Source: Streptomyces tsukubensis (GTDB lineage Bacteria; Actinomycetota; Actinomycetes; Streptomycetales; Streptomycetaceae). From it: 64,000 bases of DNA. The stretch lies in NCBI RefSeq assembly GCF_009296025.1, contig NZ_CP045178.1:2418001-2482000 (forward strand). The letters are read 5' to 3'. A model generated the notes under the pieces. That model made no database searches. It saw nothing but the letters and a program-made list of their open reading frames with translations, and was not told the origin of the DNA. Made by a program: the position numbers and the translations under genes. Position 1 is the first letter of the stretch, and each line of letters opens with the position of its first letter. Below, piece after piece: positions 15,791 to 24,643 of the stretch.

Positions 15791-17721
15791 CGGAGCGGCA
15801 GCACCATCTGCTCGTCCACGGCGGGACGTTCGCCGCGCTGGACGGGGCGGGAGACATCACCGGGGTGCGGGGCACCTCACCTGACGGGCTCTTCGTACGG
15901 GACGCACGACATCTGAGCCGCTGGCAGCTGACGGCCGACGGGGCGGTGCCCGAGGTCCTGCTGCCCGCGTCCGGCGGGGAGACACTGCGGACGGTCCTCA
16001 CTCCGCGCGGCAGCCGCGACGAGCCGCCGCCGTACACGCTCTTCCGCGAACAGGCCGTCACAGAAGGGGCGTTCGTCGAGACCCTGCGGGTGGTCAACAA
16101 CCGGTCCGTGCCGCTGAGCGTGCGGATCGTGCTGACGGTCGACGCCGACTTCACCGACCAGTTCGAGCTGCGGTCCGACCGGCGCACCTACACGAAGATC
16201 GGCGCGGTGCGTCGGCGCGAGGCCGTGGAGGGCGGTATCGAGTTCGGCTACCGGCGCGGCGACTGGCGCTCACGGACCACCGTCACCGCCGAGCCCGCGC
16301 CCGACGGCGTGGAGGAGACGGGGACCGGCGCCCGCCGCCTGGTGTGGGACCTGGAGCCGGAGGCGCACGGCACCGTCGAGCTGGACGTACGTGTGCTGGC
16401 CCATCCGCACGGCGGCGCCGGGCATCCGGAGGCGCCGGGGTCACCGAGGTCGCTGGAGCGCGAACTGGCCGGCCGCTCGGAGCGGTACGCGCGGGGCGTC
16501 GAGCTGTCCACCGCCTGGCCCGAGCTGTCGGCCGTCTGTAGCCGCGGGCTCAGCGACCTGGCCGCGCTCCAGGTGCCCGCGGAGGGACCCGACGGCGAGG
16601 AGCTGCGGGTGCCGGGCGCCGGGGTGCCCTGGTTCGTGGCGCTGCTCGGCAGGGACGCGCTGCTCACCTCGCTCTTCCTGCTGCCCTACTTGCCGGGGCC
16701 CGCGGCGGCCACGCTCGCGGCGCTGGCGGCCGCGCAGGCGACGGAGGACGAGTCGGGTCTCGCGGAGCCGGGGAAGATCGTGCACGAGGTGCGCCACGGC
16801 GAGTTGGCCCACTTCGGGCAGGTGCCTTTCGGGCGGTACTACGGTTCGGTCGACGCGACACCTCTCTTCCTCGTACTGCTCGGCGCGTACACGGAGAGGA
16901 CCGGCGATCCCGCGCTGGCCCGACGGCTCGAACCGCAGGCGCGCGCCGCTGTCGGCTGGATGCTCGACCACGGGGGCCTCGGCTCGCGCGGTTATCTCGT
17001 CTACCGCGCGGACGAGGGCGGCCTCGCCAACCAGAACTGGAAGGACTCCCCCGGCGCGATCTGCTGCGCGGACGGCTCAAGGCCGACGGGCGAGGTGATG
17101 GCGGCGGGCGCCCAGGGCTACGCGTACGACGCGCTGCGCCGCACCGCGCAACTGGCGCGCACGGTGTGGTCGGACGCGAAGTACGCGGACCGGCTTGAAC
17201 GGTCGGCCGCCGGGTTGCGGGACCGTTTCCAGCGGGACTTCTGGATGGAGGAACAGGCCTTCCCCGCTCTGGCGCTTGACGGGGCGGGTCGGCAGATCGA
17301 CGCGCTGGCCTCGGACGCCGGGCATCTGCTCTGGTCGGGGCTGCTGGACAAGGAGTACGGCGAGGTGGTGGGGCGGCGGCTGCTGGAGGCGGACTTCTTC
17401 TCCGGTTGGGGTGTGCGCACGGTGGCGGCGGGCCAGCCCGCGTACCACCCGCTCTCCTACCACCGGGGTTCCGTCTGGCCCCACGACAACGCCCTGATCG
17501 CGCTGGGGCTGGCCCGCTACGGGCTGCACGACGAGGCCCGCGCGGTGGCGCATGCCCTGGTCGAGGCGGCGGTGCGGGACGGCGACCGGCTGCCCGAGGT
17601 CCTCGCGGGGTACGGGCGCGAGACCCATCCGGAGCCGGTCCCCTACCCCCACGCGTGCGCCCGCGAGTCGCGTTCCGCCTCGGCTCCGCTCGCGCTGCTC
17701 ACAGCGGTGGGCGAGGTGTGA
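15787..17721 (+). CDS. Amylo-alpha-1,6-glucosidase / glycogen-debranching N-terminal domain protein
   Basis: 644 residues. The N-terminal beta-rich domain typical of bacterial debranching-type enzymes (HGGTFAALDGAGDITGVRG, then FVRDARHLSRWQL, about 10-40) precedes an alpha/alpha barrel with VPWFVALLGRDALLTSLF, LAEPGKIVHEVRHGELAHFG, YYGSVDATPLFL and YHRGSVWPHDNALIA. These suggest hydrolysis of branched or short alpha-glucans in the cytoplasm. It overlaps the upstream glycosidase by 4 bases and is surely co-transcribed with it under the divergent ROK regulator. Whether it is a true debranching enzyme or an oligosaccharide hydrolase cannot be told from sequence. Confidence 0.9.
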   Translation: MTERQHHLLVHGGTFAALDGAGDITGVRGTSPDGLFVRDARHLSRWQLTADGAVPEVLLPASGGETLRTVLTPRGSRDEPPPYTLFREQAVTEGAFVETLRVVNNRSVPLSVRIVLTVDADFTDQFELRSDRRTYTKIGAVRRREAVEGGIEFGYRRGDWRSRTTVTAEPAPDGVEETGTGARRLVWDLEPEAHGTVELDVRVLAHPHGGAGHPEAPGSPRSLERELAGRSERYARGVELSTAWPELSAVCSRGLSDLAALQVPAEGPDGEELRVPGAGVPWFVALLGRDALLTSLFLLPYLPGPAAATLAALAAAQATEDESGLAEPGKIVHEVRHGELAHFGQVPFGRYYGSVDATPLFLVLLGAYTERTGDPALARRLEPQARAAVGWMLDHGGLGSRGYLVYRADEGGLANQNWKDSPGAICCADGSRPTGEVMAAGAQGYAYDALRRTAQLARTVWSDAKYADRLERSAAGLRDRFQRDFWMEEQAFPALALDGAGRQIDALASDAGHLLWSGLLDKEYGEVVGRRLLEADFFSGWGVRTVAAGQPAYHPLSYHRGSVWPHDNALIALGLARYGLHDEARAVAHALVEAAVRDGDRLPEVLAGYGRETHPEPVPYPHACARESRSASAPLALLTAVGEV

Positions 17722-17726
17722 GCGGT

Positions 17727-17751
17727 GGGGCCGGATCGGGGGCGCGGCCCC
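17727..17751. terminator. Hairpin between convergent debranching-enzyme and dusB genes
   Basis: GGGGCC / GGCCCC arms (17727-17732, 17746-17751) around a G-rich loop. It is the only strong hairpin in the 88-base convergent gap. Confidence 0.4.
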
Positions 17752-17809
17752 GACAGGGCGGGGCCTGGGCGGGCGGGGCTCCGTCCGCCACGTGTCTCGG
17801 CCGCCCGGC

Positions 17810-18949
17810 TCAGCCGCCCGAGGTATCCAGCTCGGCGTCCTCGCTCAGTCCCGCGCAGTCGTAGGGGTCGTTCAGCCAGCCGTCGGGCAGGACGACGCGG
17901 TTCTTGCCCGAGGTGCGTCCGCGCGGGCCCTCGGCGCCGACCGGCCACTCCTGGTCGAGGTCCAGCTCGGCGAGGCCGTCCTCCAGTTCCGCCAGCGACG
18001 ACGTCACGGCGAGCCGCCTGCGCATCTCGGAGCCGACGGAGAAGCCCTTCAGGTACCAGGCCACGTGTTTGCGGAAGTCGATCACTCCGCGCGCCTCGTC
18101 GCCGAGCCATTCCCCGAGGAGGGTGGCGTGGCGCAGCATCACGGCGGCGACCTCCCGCAGCGGCGGGGCCGCGGACGCCGCGCCGCCCTCGAAGGCGGCG
18201 ACCAGATCGCTGAAGAGCCACGGGCGGCCCAGGCAGCCGCGGCCGACGACCACACCGTCGCAGCCGGTCTCGCGCATCATGCGGACCGCGTCGTCGGCGG
18301 ACCAGATGTCGCCGTTGCCGAGGACCGGGATCTCGGGGACGTGTGCCTTCAGACGGGCGATGGCGTCCCAGTCGGCGGTGCCCGCGTAGTGCTGGGCGGC
18401 GGTGCGGCCGTGCAGGGCGATGGCGGTGATGCCTTCGTCGACCGCGATCCGCCCCGCGTCGAGTGCGGTGAGGTGGTCGTCGTCGATGCCCTTGCGCATC
18501 TTCATGGTGACCGGCAGATCGCCCGCGCCGGTGACGGCCTCGCGGAGGATCGCGCGCAGCAGATTCCGCTTGTAGGGGAGGGCGGAGCCGCCTCCCTTGC
18601 GGGTGACCTTGGGCACGGGGCAGCCGAAGTTGAGGTCGATGTGGTCGGCCAGGTCCTCGTCGGCGATCATCCGGACGGCCTTGCCGACGGTGGCGGGGTC
18701 CACGCCGTAGAGCTGGATCGAGCGGGGCTGTTCGGTCGGGCCGAAGCGGATGAGCTGCATCGTCTTCTCGTTGCGCTCCACCAGTGCCCGGGTGGTGATC
18801 ATCTCGCTGACGAACAGCCCCTTGCCGCCGCTGAACTCGCGGCAGAGGGTGCGGAACGGGGCGTTGGTGATGCCGGCCATCGGGGCGAGCACGACCGGCG
18901 GGGAGGCGGTGTGCGGGCCGATCTTCAGGGACGGGAGCGCGGTGGACAT
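17810..18949 (-). CDS. dusB: tRNA-dihydrouridine synthase DusB
   Basis: FMN-dependent enzyme that reduces specific uridines of tRNA to dihydrouridine. 379 residues from the ATG at 18947-18949, preceded by GGAG. The TIM barrel is evident from VVLAPMAGITNAPFRTLC; the active-site block is IDLNFGCPVPKVTRKGGGSAL with the catalytic Cys in FGCP. MKMRKGIDDDH, ALHGRTAAQHYAGTADW, VLGNGDIWSADDA and VVGRGCLGRPW are the FMN- and substrate-binding loops. The C-terminal helical domain follows. It is divergent from an MFS exporter and is unlikely to be functionally linked to its neighbours. Confidence 0.95.
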   Translation of the reverse strand: MSTALPSLKIGPHTASPPVVLAPMAGITNAPFRTLCREFSGGKGLFVSEMITTRALVERNEKTMQLIRFGPTEQPRSIQLYGVDPATVGKAVRMIADEDLADHIDLNFGCPVPKVTRKGGGSALPYKRNLLRAILREAVTGAGDLPVTMKMRKGIDDDHLTALDAGRIAVDEGITAIALHGRTAAQHYAGTADWDAIARLKAHVPEIPVLGNGDIWSADDAVRMMRETGCDGVVVGRGCLGRPWLFSDLVAAFEGGAASAAPPLREVAAVMLRHATLLGEWLGDEARGVIDFRKHVAWYLKGFSVGSEMRRRLAVTSSLAELEDGLAELDLDQEWPVGAEGPRGRTSGKNRVVLPDGWLNDPYDCAGLSEDAELDTSGG

Positions 18950-18989
18950 GGCTCCATTGTCACGCACTCGCGCGGTCGGCTCCCCCGGT

Positions 18990-19045
18990 TGTCCACATCC
19001 GTGGTGCGGTCATTAGTTAACCGTACTATTGATTAAGATGAGCGC
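18990..19045. promoter_or_regulatory. Divergent promoter region, dusB / MFS exporter
   Basis: An AT-rich segment (about 19012-19037) with TTAGTTAA and TTGATTAA separated by 8 bases forms an imperfect inverted repeat just upstream of the exporter start. It could be a regulator site; no regulator gene is adjacent on this side. Confidence 0.35.
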
Positions 19046-20518
19046 ATGCCTGAGCTGACACATCGACGACGCGTGCTCGTGCTGGCGATCTGCTGTATGA
19101 GCCTGCTGATCGTCAGTCTCGACAACACGGTCCTGAACGTCGCCCTGCCGTCCATGCAGAAGGAACTGGACGCGGACGTGTCGGGTCTTCAGTGGACGAT
19201 CGACGCCTACACCCTGGTCCTCGCCTCCCTGTTGATGCTCGCCGGTTCCACGGCCGACCGCATAGGCCGTCGCAGGATCTTCAAGGTCGGACTGATCGTC
19301 TTCACCCTGGGCTCGGCGCTCTGCTCGGTCGCGCCCAACCTGGAGACGCTGATCATCTTCCGGATGGTGCAGGCCGTCGGTGGTTCGATGCTCAACCCCG
19401 TGGCCATGTCGATCATCACCAACACCTTCACCGACCCCAAGGAACGTGCCCGCGCCATCGGCGTCTGGGGCGCGGTCGTCGGCGTCTCCATGGCGGCGGG
19501 CCCCTTGGTCGGCGGGCTGCTCGTGGACTCGGTCGGGTGGCGCTCGATCTTCTGGCTCAACCTCCCCATCGGCGTCGCGGCACTGGTACTCACCACGCTC
19601 TTCGTGCCGGAGTCCCGGGCGGACAAGCCCCGCAGGCCCGACCCCGTGGGGCAGATCTTCATCGTCGCCCTGCTCGGCTCGCTGACGTACGCGATCATCG
19701 AGGCGCCGAGCGCGGGGTGGACCTCTCCGCTGATCCTCGCCTTCGCCGCCGTCGCCGTGCTCTCCTTGGCGGGGCTGCTCCACTACGAGAGGCGAAGGCT
19801 CCAGCCCCTCATCGACCTGCGGTTCTTCCACAGCGCACCGTTCAGTGGCGCCACCGTCATCGCGGTCGGCGGCTTCGCGGCGCTCGGCGGTTTCCTCTTC
19901 CTGAACACTCTCTATCTCCAGAACGTGCGGGGCATGGACGCCCTGCACGCGGGGTTGTGGATGCTGCCGATGGCGGCCATGGCCTTCCTGTGCGCACCGA
20001 TCTCAGGACGGCTGGTAGGCAGTCGGGGGCCGAGGATCCCGCTGCTGATCGCGGGCGTCGCGATGACGGCGAGCGGGGTGCTCTTCGCCCTCTTCGACGC
20101 GGAGAGCCACGACCTCACCCTCGTCATCGGCTACGTCCTCTTCGGTATCGGCTTCGGTTTCGTCAACGCCCCGATCACCAATACGGCCGTCTCCGGCATG
20201 CCCCGCTCCCAGGCGGGGGTGGCTGCGGCCGTCGCCTCCACCAGCAGACAGACCGGCTCCACGCTCGGGGTCGCCGTACTCGGCGCGGTCCTCGCCTCCC
20301 GCGTCGACCCGGCCGCCTACACCGCCACGTTCGTCGCCGCCTCGCGGCCGGCCTGGTGGATCCTGACGGGCTGCGGTCTCGCCGTACTGCTCCTCGGGCT
20401 GCTGACGAGCGGCCGGTGGGCGCGCTCCACCGCAGTGCGTACGGCCCGGCTGCTTGAGGAAGAGACGGCCCGCGCGGAGGCACGGCTCGCGGCGGAGGCG
20501 GAAACGACCACGGCGTAG
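19046..20518 (+). CDS. MFS transporter, DHA2 (EmrB/QacA-type, 14-TM) family
   Basis: Proton-driven multidrug or metabolite exporter in the cytoplasmic membrane, 490 residues. It begins with a hydrophobic helix and the motif LDNTVLNVALPSMQKEL (DHA2 signature, TM1). Motif A is LAGSTADRIGRRRIFKVGL between TM2 and TM3; motif C is GAVVGVSMAAGPLVGG in TM5. About 14 hydrophobic segments can be counted. It is divergent from dusB and convergent with the XRE regulator at 20541, 22 bases away. The substrate is unknown. Confidence 0.93.
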   Translation: MPELTHRRRVLVLAICCMSLLIVSLDNTVLNVALPSMQKELDADVSGLQWTIDAYTLVLASLLMLAGSTADRIGRRRIFKVGLIVFTLGSALCSVAPNLETLIIFRMVQAVGGSMLNPVAMSIITNTFTDPKERARAIGVWGAVVGVSMAAGPLVGGLLVDSVGWRSIFWLNLPIGVAALVLTTLFVPESRADKPRRPDPVGQIFIVALLGSLTYAIIEAPSAGWTSPLILAFAAVAVLSLAGLLHYERRRLQPLIDLRFFHSAPFSGATVIAVGGFAALGGFLFLNTLYLQNVRGMDALHAGLWMLPMAAMAFLCAPISGRLVGSRGPRIPLLIAGVAMTASGVLFALFDAESHDLTLVIGYVLFGIGFGFVNAPITNTAVSGMPRSQAGVAAAVASTSRQTGSTLGVAVLGAVLASRVDPAAYTATFVAASRPAWWILTGCGLAVLLLGLLTSGRWARSTAVRTARLLEEETARAEARLAAEAETTTA

Positions 20519-20540
20519 TACCCGCCCGGCGCCCGCCCCC

Positions 20541-21473
20541 TCAGGCCGCCGCCCCCGCTGCCCCCGCCGCCCGCTCCTCCCGCGCCCGCTCCTCCCGCGC
20601 CGCCACGGCCAGCGCGTGCAGCCGGTCGATCCGCTCGGCCGACTCGGCGTCGGCGGGCACATAGGTCACGAGCCGTGGGCCGCTCACGGGCCCCAGCCAG
20701 AGGTCCGTGTGGTCGAGCTTGACGAGGCCGACCTCACGGTTGCGGAAGTGCTTCGTCCTGGAGCGCGACCCCACCACCTCGTGCAGCTCCCACATCTCGC
20801 GGAACCGCTCCGACCGCTGGAGCCGCTTCAGCAGGGTCTTCCAGGCGGGCTCCGCGAGGTGCTCCGCCATCGACGCGCGGAATTTGGCCGCCATCATCCG
20901 CAGCGCGTCGTCGAGGTGGACGAGCGAGGACTGCCACTCCTCGTTCTGGTAGGCGAGCAGGAGACAGTTCCTGTCCTCGGGGGCGACGGCGTCCAGGTCA
21001 CAGAGGAGCCGGCCGTAGGTGCGGTTGTGGGCGAGGATGTCGTACCTGCTGTTCTGCACACACGCCGGCAGGGGTTCGAGTTGCTCCAGCACGGTGCGCA
21101 GGGCGGGGGTGATGTGCGGGCAGCCCGCGCCGGGCGCCGGATCGACACTCCCCGCCAGCGAGAACAGATGGGCCCGCTCGTGCGGATCGAGCAGCAGCGT
21201 ACGGGCGACCGCGTCGAGTACCTGCGCGGAGACCTGGATGTCGCGTGCTTGTTCAAGCCACGTGTACCAAGTGACCCCCACGGCGGCCAGTTGCGCGACC
21301 TCCTCGCGGCGCAGCCCCGGTGTCCGCCTGCGGCCTCCTGGCGCGAGGCCCACCTGCTCGGGTGTGATGCGCTCCCTGCGGCTGCGCAGGAACCCGGCGA
21401 GTTCCCTGCGGCGCGCCTCGTCGGCGCCGTCCCCCGCGTTCGGTGGCGTCTTCCGCACGGTCGTGGTGGTCAT
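20541..21473 (-). CDS. Helix-turn-helix regulator with MmyB-like ligand-binding domain
   Basis: XRE-type regulator of 310 residues. The N-terminal HTH is read in ELAGFLRSRRERITPEQVGL, then RRTPGLRREEVAQLAAVG and VTWYTWLEQARDIQVS. The rest is the MmyB-like (MLTR) domain, with SRYDILAHNRTYGRLLCDLD and VGLVKLDHTDLWLGPVSG; in studied members this PAS-like domain binds fatty-acid-like ligands. The ATG at 21471-21473 was chosen. It is divergent from a second MFS exporter, and a 7-bp inverted repeat in the gap is the probable operator. Confidence 0.92.
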   Translation of the reverse strand: MTTTTVRKTPPNAGDGADEARRRELAGFLRSRRERITPEQVGLAPGGRRRTPGLRREEVAQLAAVGVTWYTWLEQARDIQVSAQVLDAVARTLLLDPHERAHLFSLAGSVDPAPGAGCPHITPALRTVLEQLEPLPACVQNSRYDILAHNRTYGRLLCDLDAVAPEDRNCLLLAYQNEEWQSSLVHLDDALRMMAAKFRASMAEHLAEPAWKTLLKRLQRSERFREMWELHEVVGSRSRTKHFRNREVGLVKLDHTDLWLGPVSGPRLVTYVPADAESAERIDRLHALAVAAREERAREERAAGAAGAAA

Positions 21474-21518
21474 GGTTTCAGGGTGCCGCACGCCGGAGCC
21501 TGTTGCCAGGTGGTTCCA

Positions 21519-21544
21519 GTACCAGGATAAGGACACTCTGGTAC
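21519..21544. promoter_or_regulatory. Inverted repeat between MmyB-like regulator and MFS gene
   Basis: GTACCAG (21519-21525) and CTGGTAC (21538-21544) are perfect 7-bp arms separated by 12 bases, 30 bases before the exporter's GTG. The placement suits control of the exporter by the divergent regulator. Confidence 0.55.
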
Positions 21545-21574
21545 CCCTCTGGGCGGAGTCCGACTCTGGGGTCT

Positions 21575-23020
21575 GTGAGTCAACTCCGAACCCCTCCGAT
21601 CCCCACAGCGCCGACCGGCGGGCAGCCGCAGACGGCGGCCCCCGTGCTCAGCCCCTTGGGACTGTTCACCGTGCTTCTCGGTGCGGCGCTCCCCCTCATC
21701 GATTTCTTCATCGTCAACGTCGCCCTGCCCGCGATCGGCCGTGATCTGGCCGCGGGCGAGGCGACCCTCGAACTCGTCGTCGCCGGTTACGGCGTGGCCT
21801 ACGCCGTCCTGCTGGTGCTCGGCGGGCGGCTCGGCGATCTCCTCGGCCGTCGCAGGCTGTTCCTGACCGGGATGGCCGCCTTCGGCGTGACCTCGCTGGC
21901 CTGCGGGCTCGCCCCCACGGCCGCCACGCTGGTCGCCGCGCGGATCGCGCAGGGCGCGGCGGCGGCGCTGATGCTGCCGCAGGTACTGGCGACCATCCAC
22001 GCCACCACACAGGGCCCGCGCCGCGCCAAGGCCCTGAGCCTGTACGGGGCGACCTCGGGCCTCGCGATGGTGGCCGGGCAGATCCTGGGCGGTGTCCTGG
22101 TGGCGGCGGACGTGGCGGGCACGGGCTGGCGGGCGATCTTCCTGGTCAACGTGCCCGTGGCGGTGGTGGGCCTCCTCTTCACCTCCCGCTCGGTCCCCGA
22201 GACCCGCTCGCCCCGCCCCTCCGCGGTCGACATCCCGGGCACGCTGCTCCTCGCCCTCAGCCTGGTCTCCCTGCTCCTGCCGCTGACGGAGGGCCGCGCC
22301 GCGGGCTGGCCGGTGTGGACCTGGGTCGTGCTCGCGGTGTTCCCTGTCGCCGCGACCGTCTTCTTCCGGGTGGAGCGGCGGCTGGAACGGGCCGGTCGCG
22401 CCCCTCTCGTACCGCCGAGCCTGCTCGAACTGGTCCCGTTGCGCCGCGGGCTTTCCCTGGTGGTGCCGTTCTCCATCGGCTTCGGCGGCTTCATGTTCGT
22501 GATGGCGGTGGCGCTGCAACAAGGCCTGACGATGGGCCCGGTGCCGGCCGGTCTCGCGATGACTCCGCTGGCCGTCACGTTCTTCGCCGCCTCGCTCGCG
22601 GGGCCGCGCCTGGTACGCCGGTACGGGAGCCGTGTGATCACGGCGGGCGGTCTCATCCAGGCCGTGGGGGTCACCGTCATCGCGCTGACGGTGCTCGGCG
22701 ACTGGTCGCACCTGGGCATCGCGGGCCTCGCCCCCGGCATGGCGGTGGCGGGGCTCGGCCAGGGGTTGCAACTCCCCGTACTCGTCCGCGTGATCCTCGC
22801 CGAGGTACCCGCGGACCGTGCGGGTACGGGAAGCGGAGTGATGGTCACGACGCAGCAGTCGGCGCTGGCCCTGGGCGTGGCCACGCTGGGCACGCTCTTC
22901 CTCGCGCTGGCCGGGAGCGACGGGATGCGGACGGCTCTGACGGTGGCGCTCTTCGTGCTTCTCGCCGTCGTGGTCCTGACCGCGGCACTCAGCCTGCGGC
23001 TGCCGCGCACGATCACATGA
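21575..23020 (+). CDS. MFS transporter, DHA2 family
   Basis: 481-residue exporter. The GTG at 21575 gives MSQLRTPPIPTAPTGGQPQ before the first helix; an open frame continues upstream through the operator but has no family resemblance. TM1 ends in LIDFFIVNVALPAIGRDLAAG; motif A is GGRLGDLLGRRRLFLTGMAA; TM5 contains GATSGLAMVAGQILGG. About 14 hydrophobic segments can be counted. It is divergent from the MmyB-like regulator, and this pairing is usual for inducible efflux pumps. The substrate is unknown. Confidence 0.92.
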   Translation: MSQLRTPPIPTAPTGGQPQTAAPVLSPLGLFTVLLGAALPLIDFFIVNVALPAIGRDLAAGEATLELVVAGYGVAYAVLLVLGGRLGDLLGRRRLFLTGMAAFGVTSLACGLAPTAATLVAARIAQGAAAALMLPQVLATIHATTQGPRRAKALSLYGATSGLAMVAGQILGGVLVAADVAGTGWRAIFLVNVPVAVVGLLFTSRSVPETRSPRPSAVDIPGTLLLALSLVSLLLPLTEGRAAGWPVWTWVVLAVFPVAATVFFRVERRLERAGRAPLVPPSLLELVPLRRGLSLVVPFSIGFGGFMFVMAVALQQGLTMGPVPAGLAMTPLAVTFFAASLAGPRLVRRYGSRVITAGGLIQAVGVTVIALTVLGDWSHLGIAGLAPGMAVAGLGQGLQLPVLVRVILAEVPADRAGTGSGVMVTTQQSALALGVATLGTLFLALAGSDGMRTALTVALFVLLAVVVLTAALSLRLPRTIT

Positions 23021-23040
23021 TGGCGTGCGAAGGGAATGGC

Positions 23041-23075
23041 GGAGGGGCCAGAACCGAGCAGGTTCCGGCCCCTCC
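23041..23075 (+). terminator. Terminator of the MFS gene
   Basis: GGAGGGGCC-A-GAACC / GGTTC-C-GGCCCCTCC with loop GAGCA. It is a 14-bp stem with one opposed mismatch, 20 bases after the MFS stop. Confidence 0.8.
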
Positions 23076-23083
23076 GCTCTGAT

Positions 23084-23149
23084 GCGACGAGCGACGAGCG
23101 ACGAGCGACGAGCGACGAGCGACGAGCGACGAGCGACGAGCGACGAGCC
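23084..23149. repeat. 7-bp microsatellite (gcgacga, about 9 copies)
   Basis: A perfect run of gcgacga, followed by a looser 15-base repeat (gatcaacgcgcgggca) to about 23230. It lies between the MFS terminator and the DUF6243 gene. Confidence 0.95.
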
Positions 23150-23282
23150 GAAGGATCAACGAGCTGACAGATCGACGCGCGGGCAGATCAACGCGCGGGC
23201 AGATCAGCGCGCTGGCAGATCAGTGATCCGACCGAACGACGACCCACCGGATCAATCGTCACCGGGTCCACGACTCACCGGA

Positions 23283-23552
23283 TCAACTGCCGTTCCCGGC
23301 CCCCGACTCGGCACCGGCGCCGGAGTCGGCGCCGGAGTCGGAGTCGGACGCGGGAGCCTCGGCCCCGGGCTCCCGCTCCGCTGCGGCCTTCAGCGCCTCG
23401 TTGCGCTCCCGCATCTTGCGGGCCAGCTCCTGCTTCTGCCCGACGGCCGCCTTGCGGTCGGCGGGTCCTGTGGTCAGCGCGTCCTGGTTGCCGCGGGACA
23501 TTTTGGACCGCTGTCCACCGACACCGAGAAGATTGTTGCGGCTCTTCGCCAT
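23283..23552 (-). CDS. DUF6243 family small protein
   Basis: 89 residues, beginning MAKSRNNLLGVGGQRSKMSR, the conserved start of a small cytoplasmic protein family common in Streptomyces. Residues 30-60 are charged and helical (DRKAAVGQKQELARKMRERNE, read in parts). The C-terminal ~30 residues are an acidic Ser/Gly/Ala tail (SDSDSGADSGAGAESGAG) that looks like another repeat expansion. Function unknown. It stands alone, with the ThuA/dehydrogenase operon upstream on the same strand. Confidence 0.85.
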   Translation of the reverse strand: MAKSRNNLLGVGGQRSKMSRGNQDALTTGPADRKAAVGQKQELARKMRERNEALKAAAEREPGAEAPASDSDSGADSGAGAESGAGNGS

Positions 23553-23823
23553 GGGTACTCCGATCGAAAGTTCACCGCGACGTGCTCGGCCGAGGTGAGG
23601 AGGGTGGGGAAACGGGGGCAGGCGGAAGGGTCCGCCCCACCCTCACTCGTAGATCGGTGTCATGAAGAACATGCCAAGACGCTACCGCGCGCGGAACCCG
23701 CCACGCACCACATTTCCCTGACGCCCGGAGCGAACAGCCGACGGGGCCGCGGAGGCCCGCGGAGGAAGACCCGCCGCAGGTCAAGGCCGTACGGCGGGTC
23801 TCAAAGGTGCCCAGGAGCCGGCG

Positions 23824-24639
23824 TTACTCCCCGTCCACCCCGCAATCCGCCCCGACGGCCCCGGCCGCGTACCGGACCCCGCCGAGCAACAGGAGGCGGA
23901 AGTCCTCGTCCGCGTAGGACTCAGCGGTGTGCCCGAGCCCGGTGTAGAAGGACCGGCCCGCCCCTTGTTGGTGGCACCAGGTGATGGGGTGGTCCCCGCC
24001 CATCTCCCCGCCGCTGTAACTCGTCTCGTCCAGGTTCTGGAGTACGTGCACCCGGGCGCGCGGATTGGTGCGGTAGTTGTACAGCTCGTCGGTGTGCGCC
24101 CAGGTCTCGTCGAAGTGGGCGGTGGCCGGATGGCTGCGGTCCTCGGTGACCACCTCGGCCTGCTGGACGGCCGGATGGCTCTTGAACCAGGCACCTACAA
24201 GGGTCTCGTAGTACGGCCAGTCGTACTCCGTGTCGGCGGCGGCGTGGACGCCGAGGTATCCGCCGCCCGAGTCGACGTAGCCCTTGAGGGCGTTCTGCTG
24301 GGTGTCGTCGAGGACGTCCCCCGTGGTGCTGAGGAAGACCACCGCTTCGTACGTGGAGAGGTTGGCCGGGGTGAACGCGGCGGCGTCCTCGGTGGCCGTG
24401 ACGGTGAAGTCGCCCTCCGTGCCCAGTTCGGTCAGGGCCTGGATGCCCGCGGGTATGGAGTCGTGCCTGAACCCGGCGGTCTTGGAGAAGACCAGAACCT
24501 GGAAGGGGTCGGCCTCCGTGCCTGGACCCGGAGTGGCCTGCGCCCCGGTGGCGGGGACGAGCAGCGCAGCCGAGAGAAGGAGAGCGGCGGCGGACGCGAG
24601 CCCTCGCACGGAGAGGCGGGAGGAGATGCGTGAGGTCAT
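23824..24639 (-). CDS. Secreted ThuA domain protein
   Basis: 271 residues. A signal peptide (residues 1-36; hydrophobic LASAAALLLSAALLVPATG, cleavage near AQA) shows export. The rest is a ThuA-like (glutamine amidotransferase-type fold) domain: VLVFSKTAGFRHDSIPAGIQ, VFLSTTGDVLDD, GGGYLGVHAAADTEYDWPYY and MGGDHPITWCHQQGAGRSFY. ThuA-type proteins are associated with disaccharide or keto-sugar use. Its ATG is 4 bases after the stop of the PQQ-type dehydrogenase on the same strand, so the two form an operon and probably act on the same extracellular sugar. Confidence 0.92.
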   Translation of the reverse strand: MTSRISSRLSVRGLASAAALLLSAALLVPATGAQATPGPGTEADPFQVLVFSKTAGFRHDSIPAGIQALTELGTEGDFTVTATEDAAAFTPANLSTYEAVVFLSTTGDVLDDTQQNALKGYVDSGGGYLGVHAAADTEYDWPYYETLVGAWFKSHPAVQQAEVVTEDRSHPATAHFDETWAHTDELYNYRTNPRARVHVLQNLDETSYSGGEMGGDHPITWCHQQGAGRSFYTGLGHTAESYADEDFRLLLLGGVRYAAGAVGADCGVDGE

Positions 24640-24643
24640 GGGA

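Noticed and set aside
21443-21574. Upstream in-frame start for the second MFS gene
   Set aside because: It would cover the inverted repeat and the divergent promoter, and adds Ser/Arg/Trp-rich sequence unlike the family.
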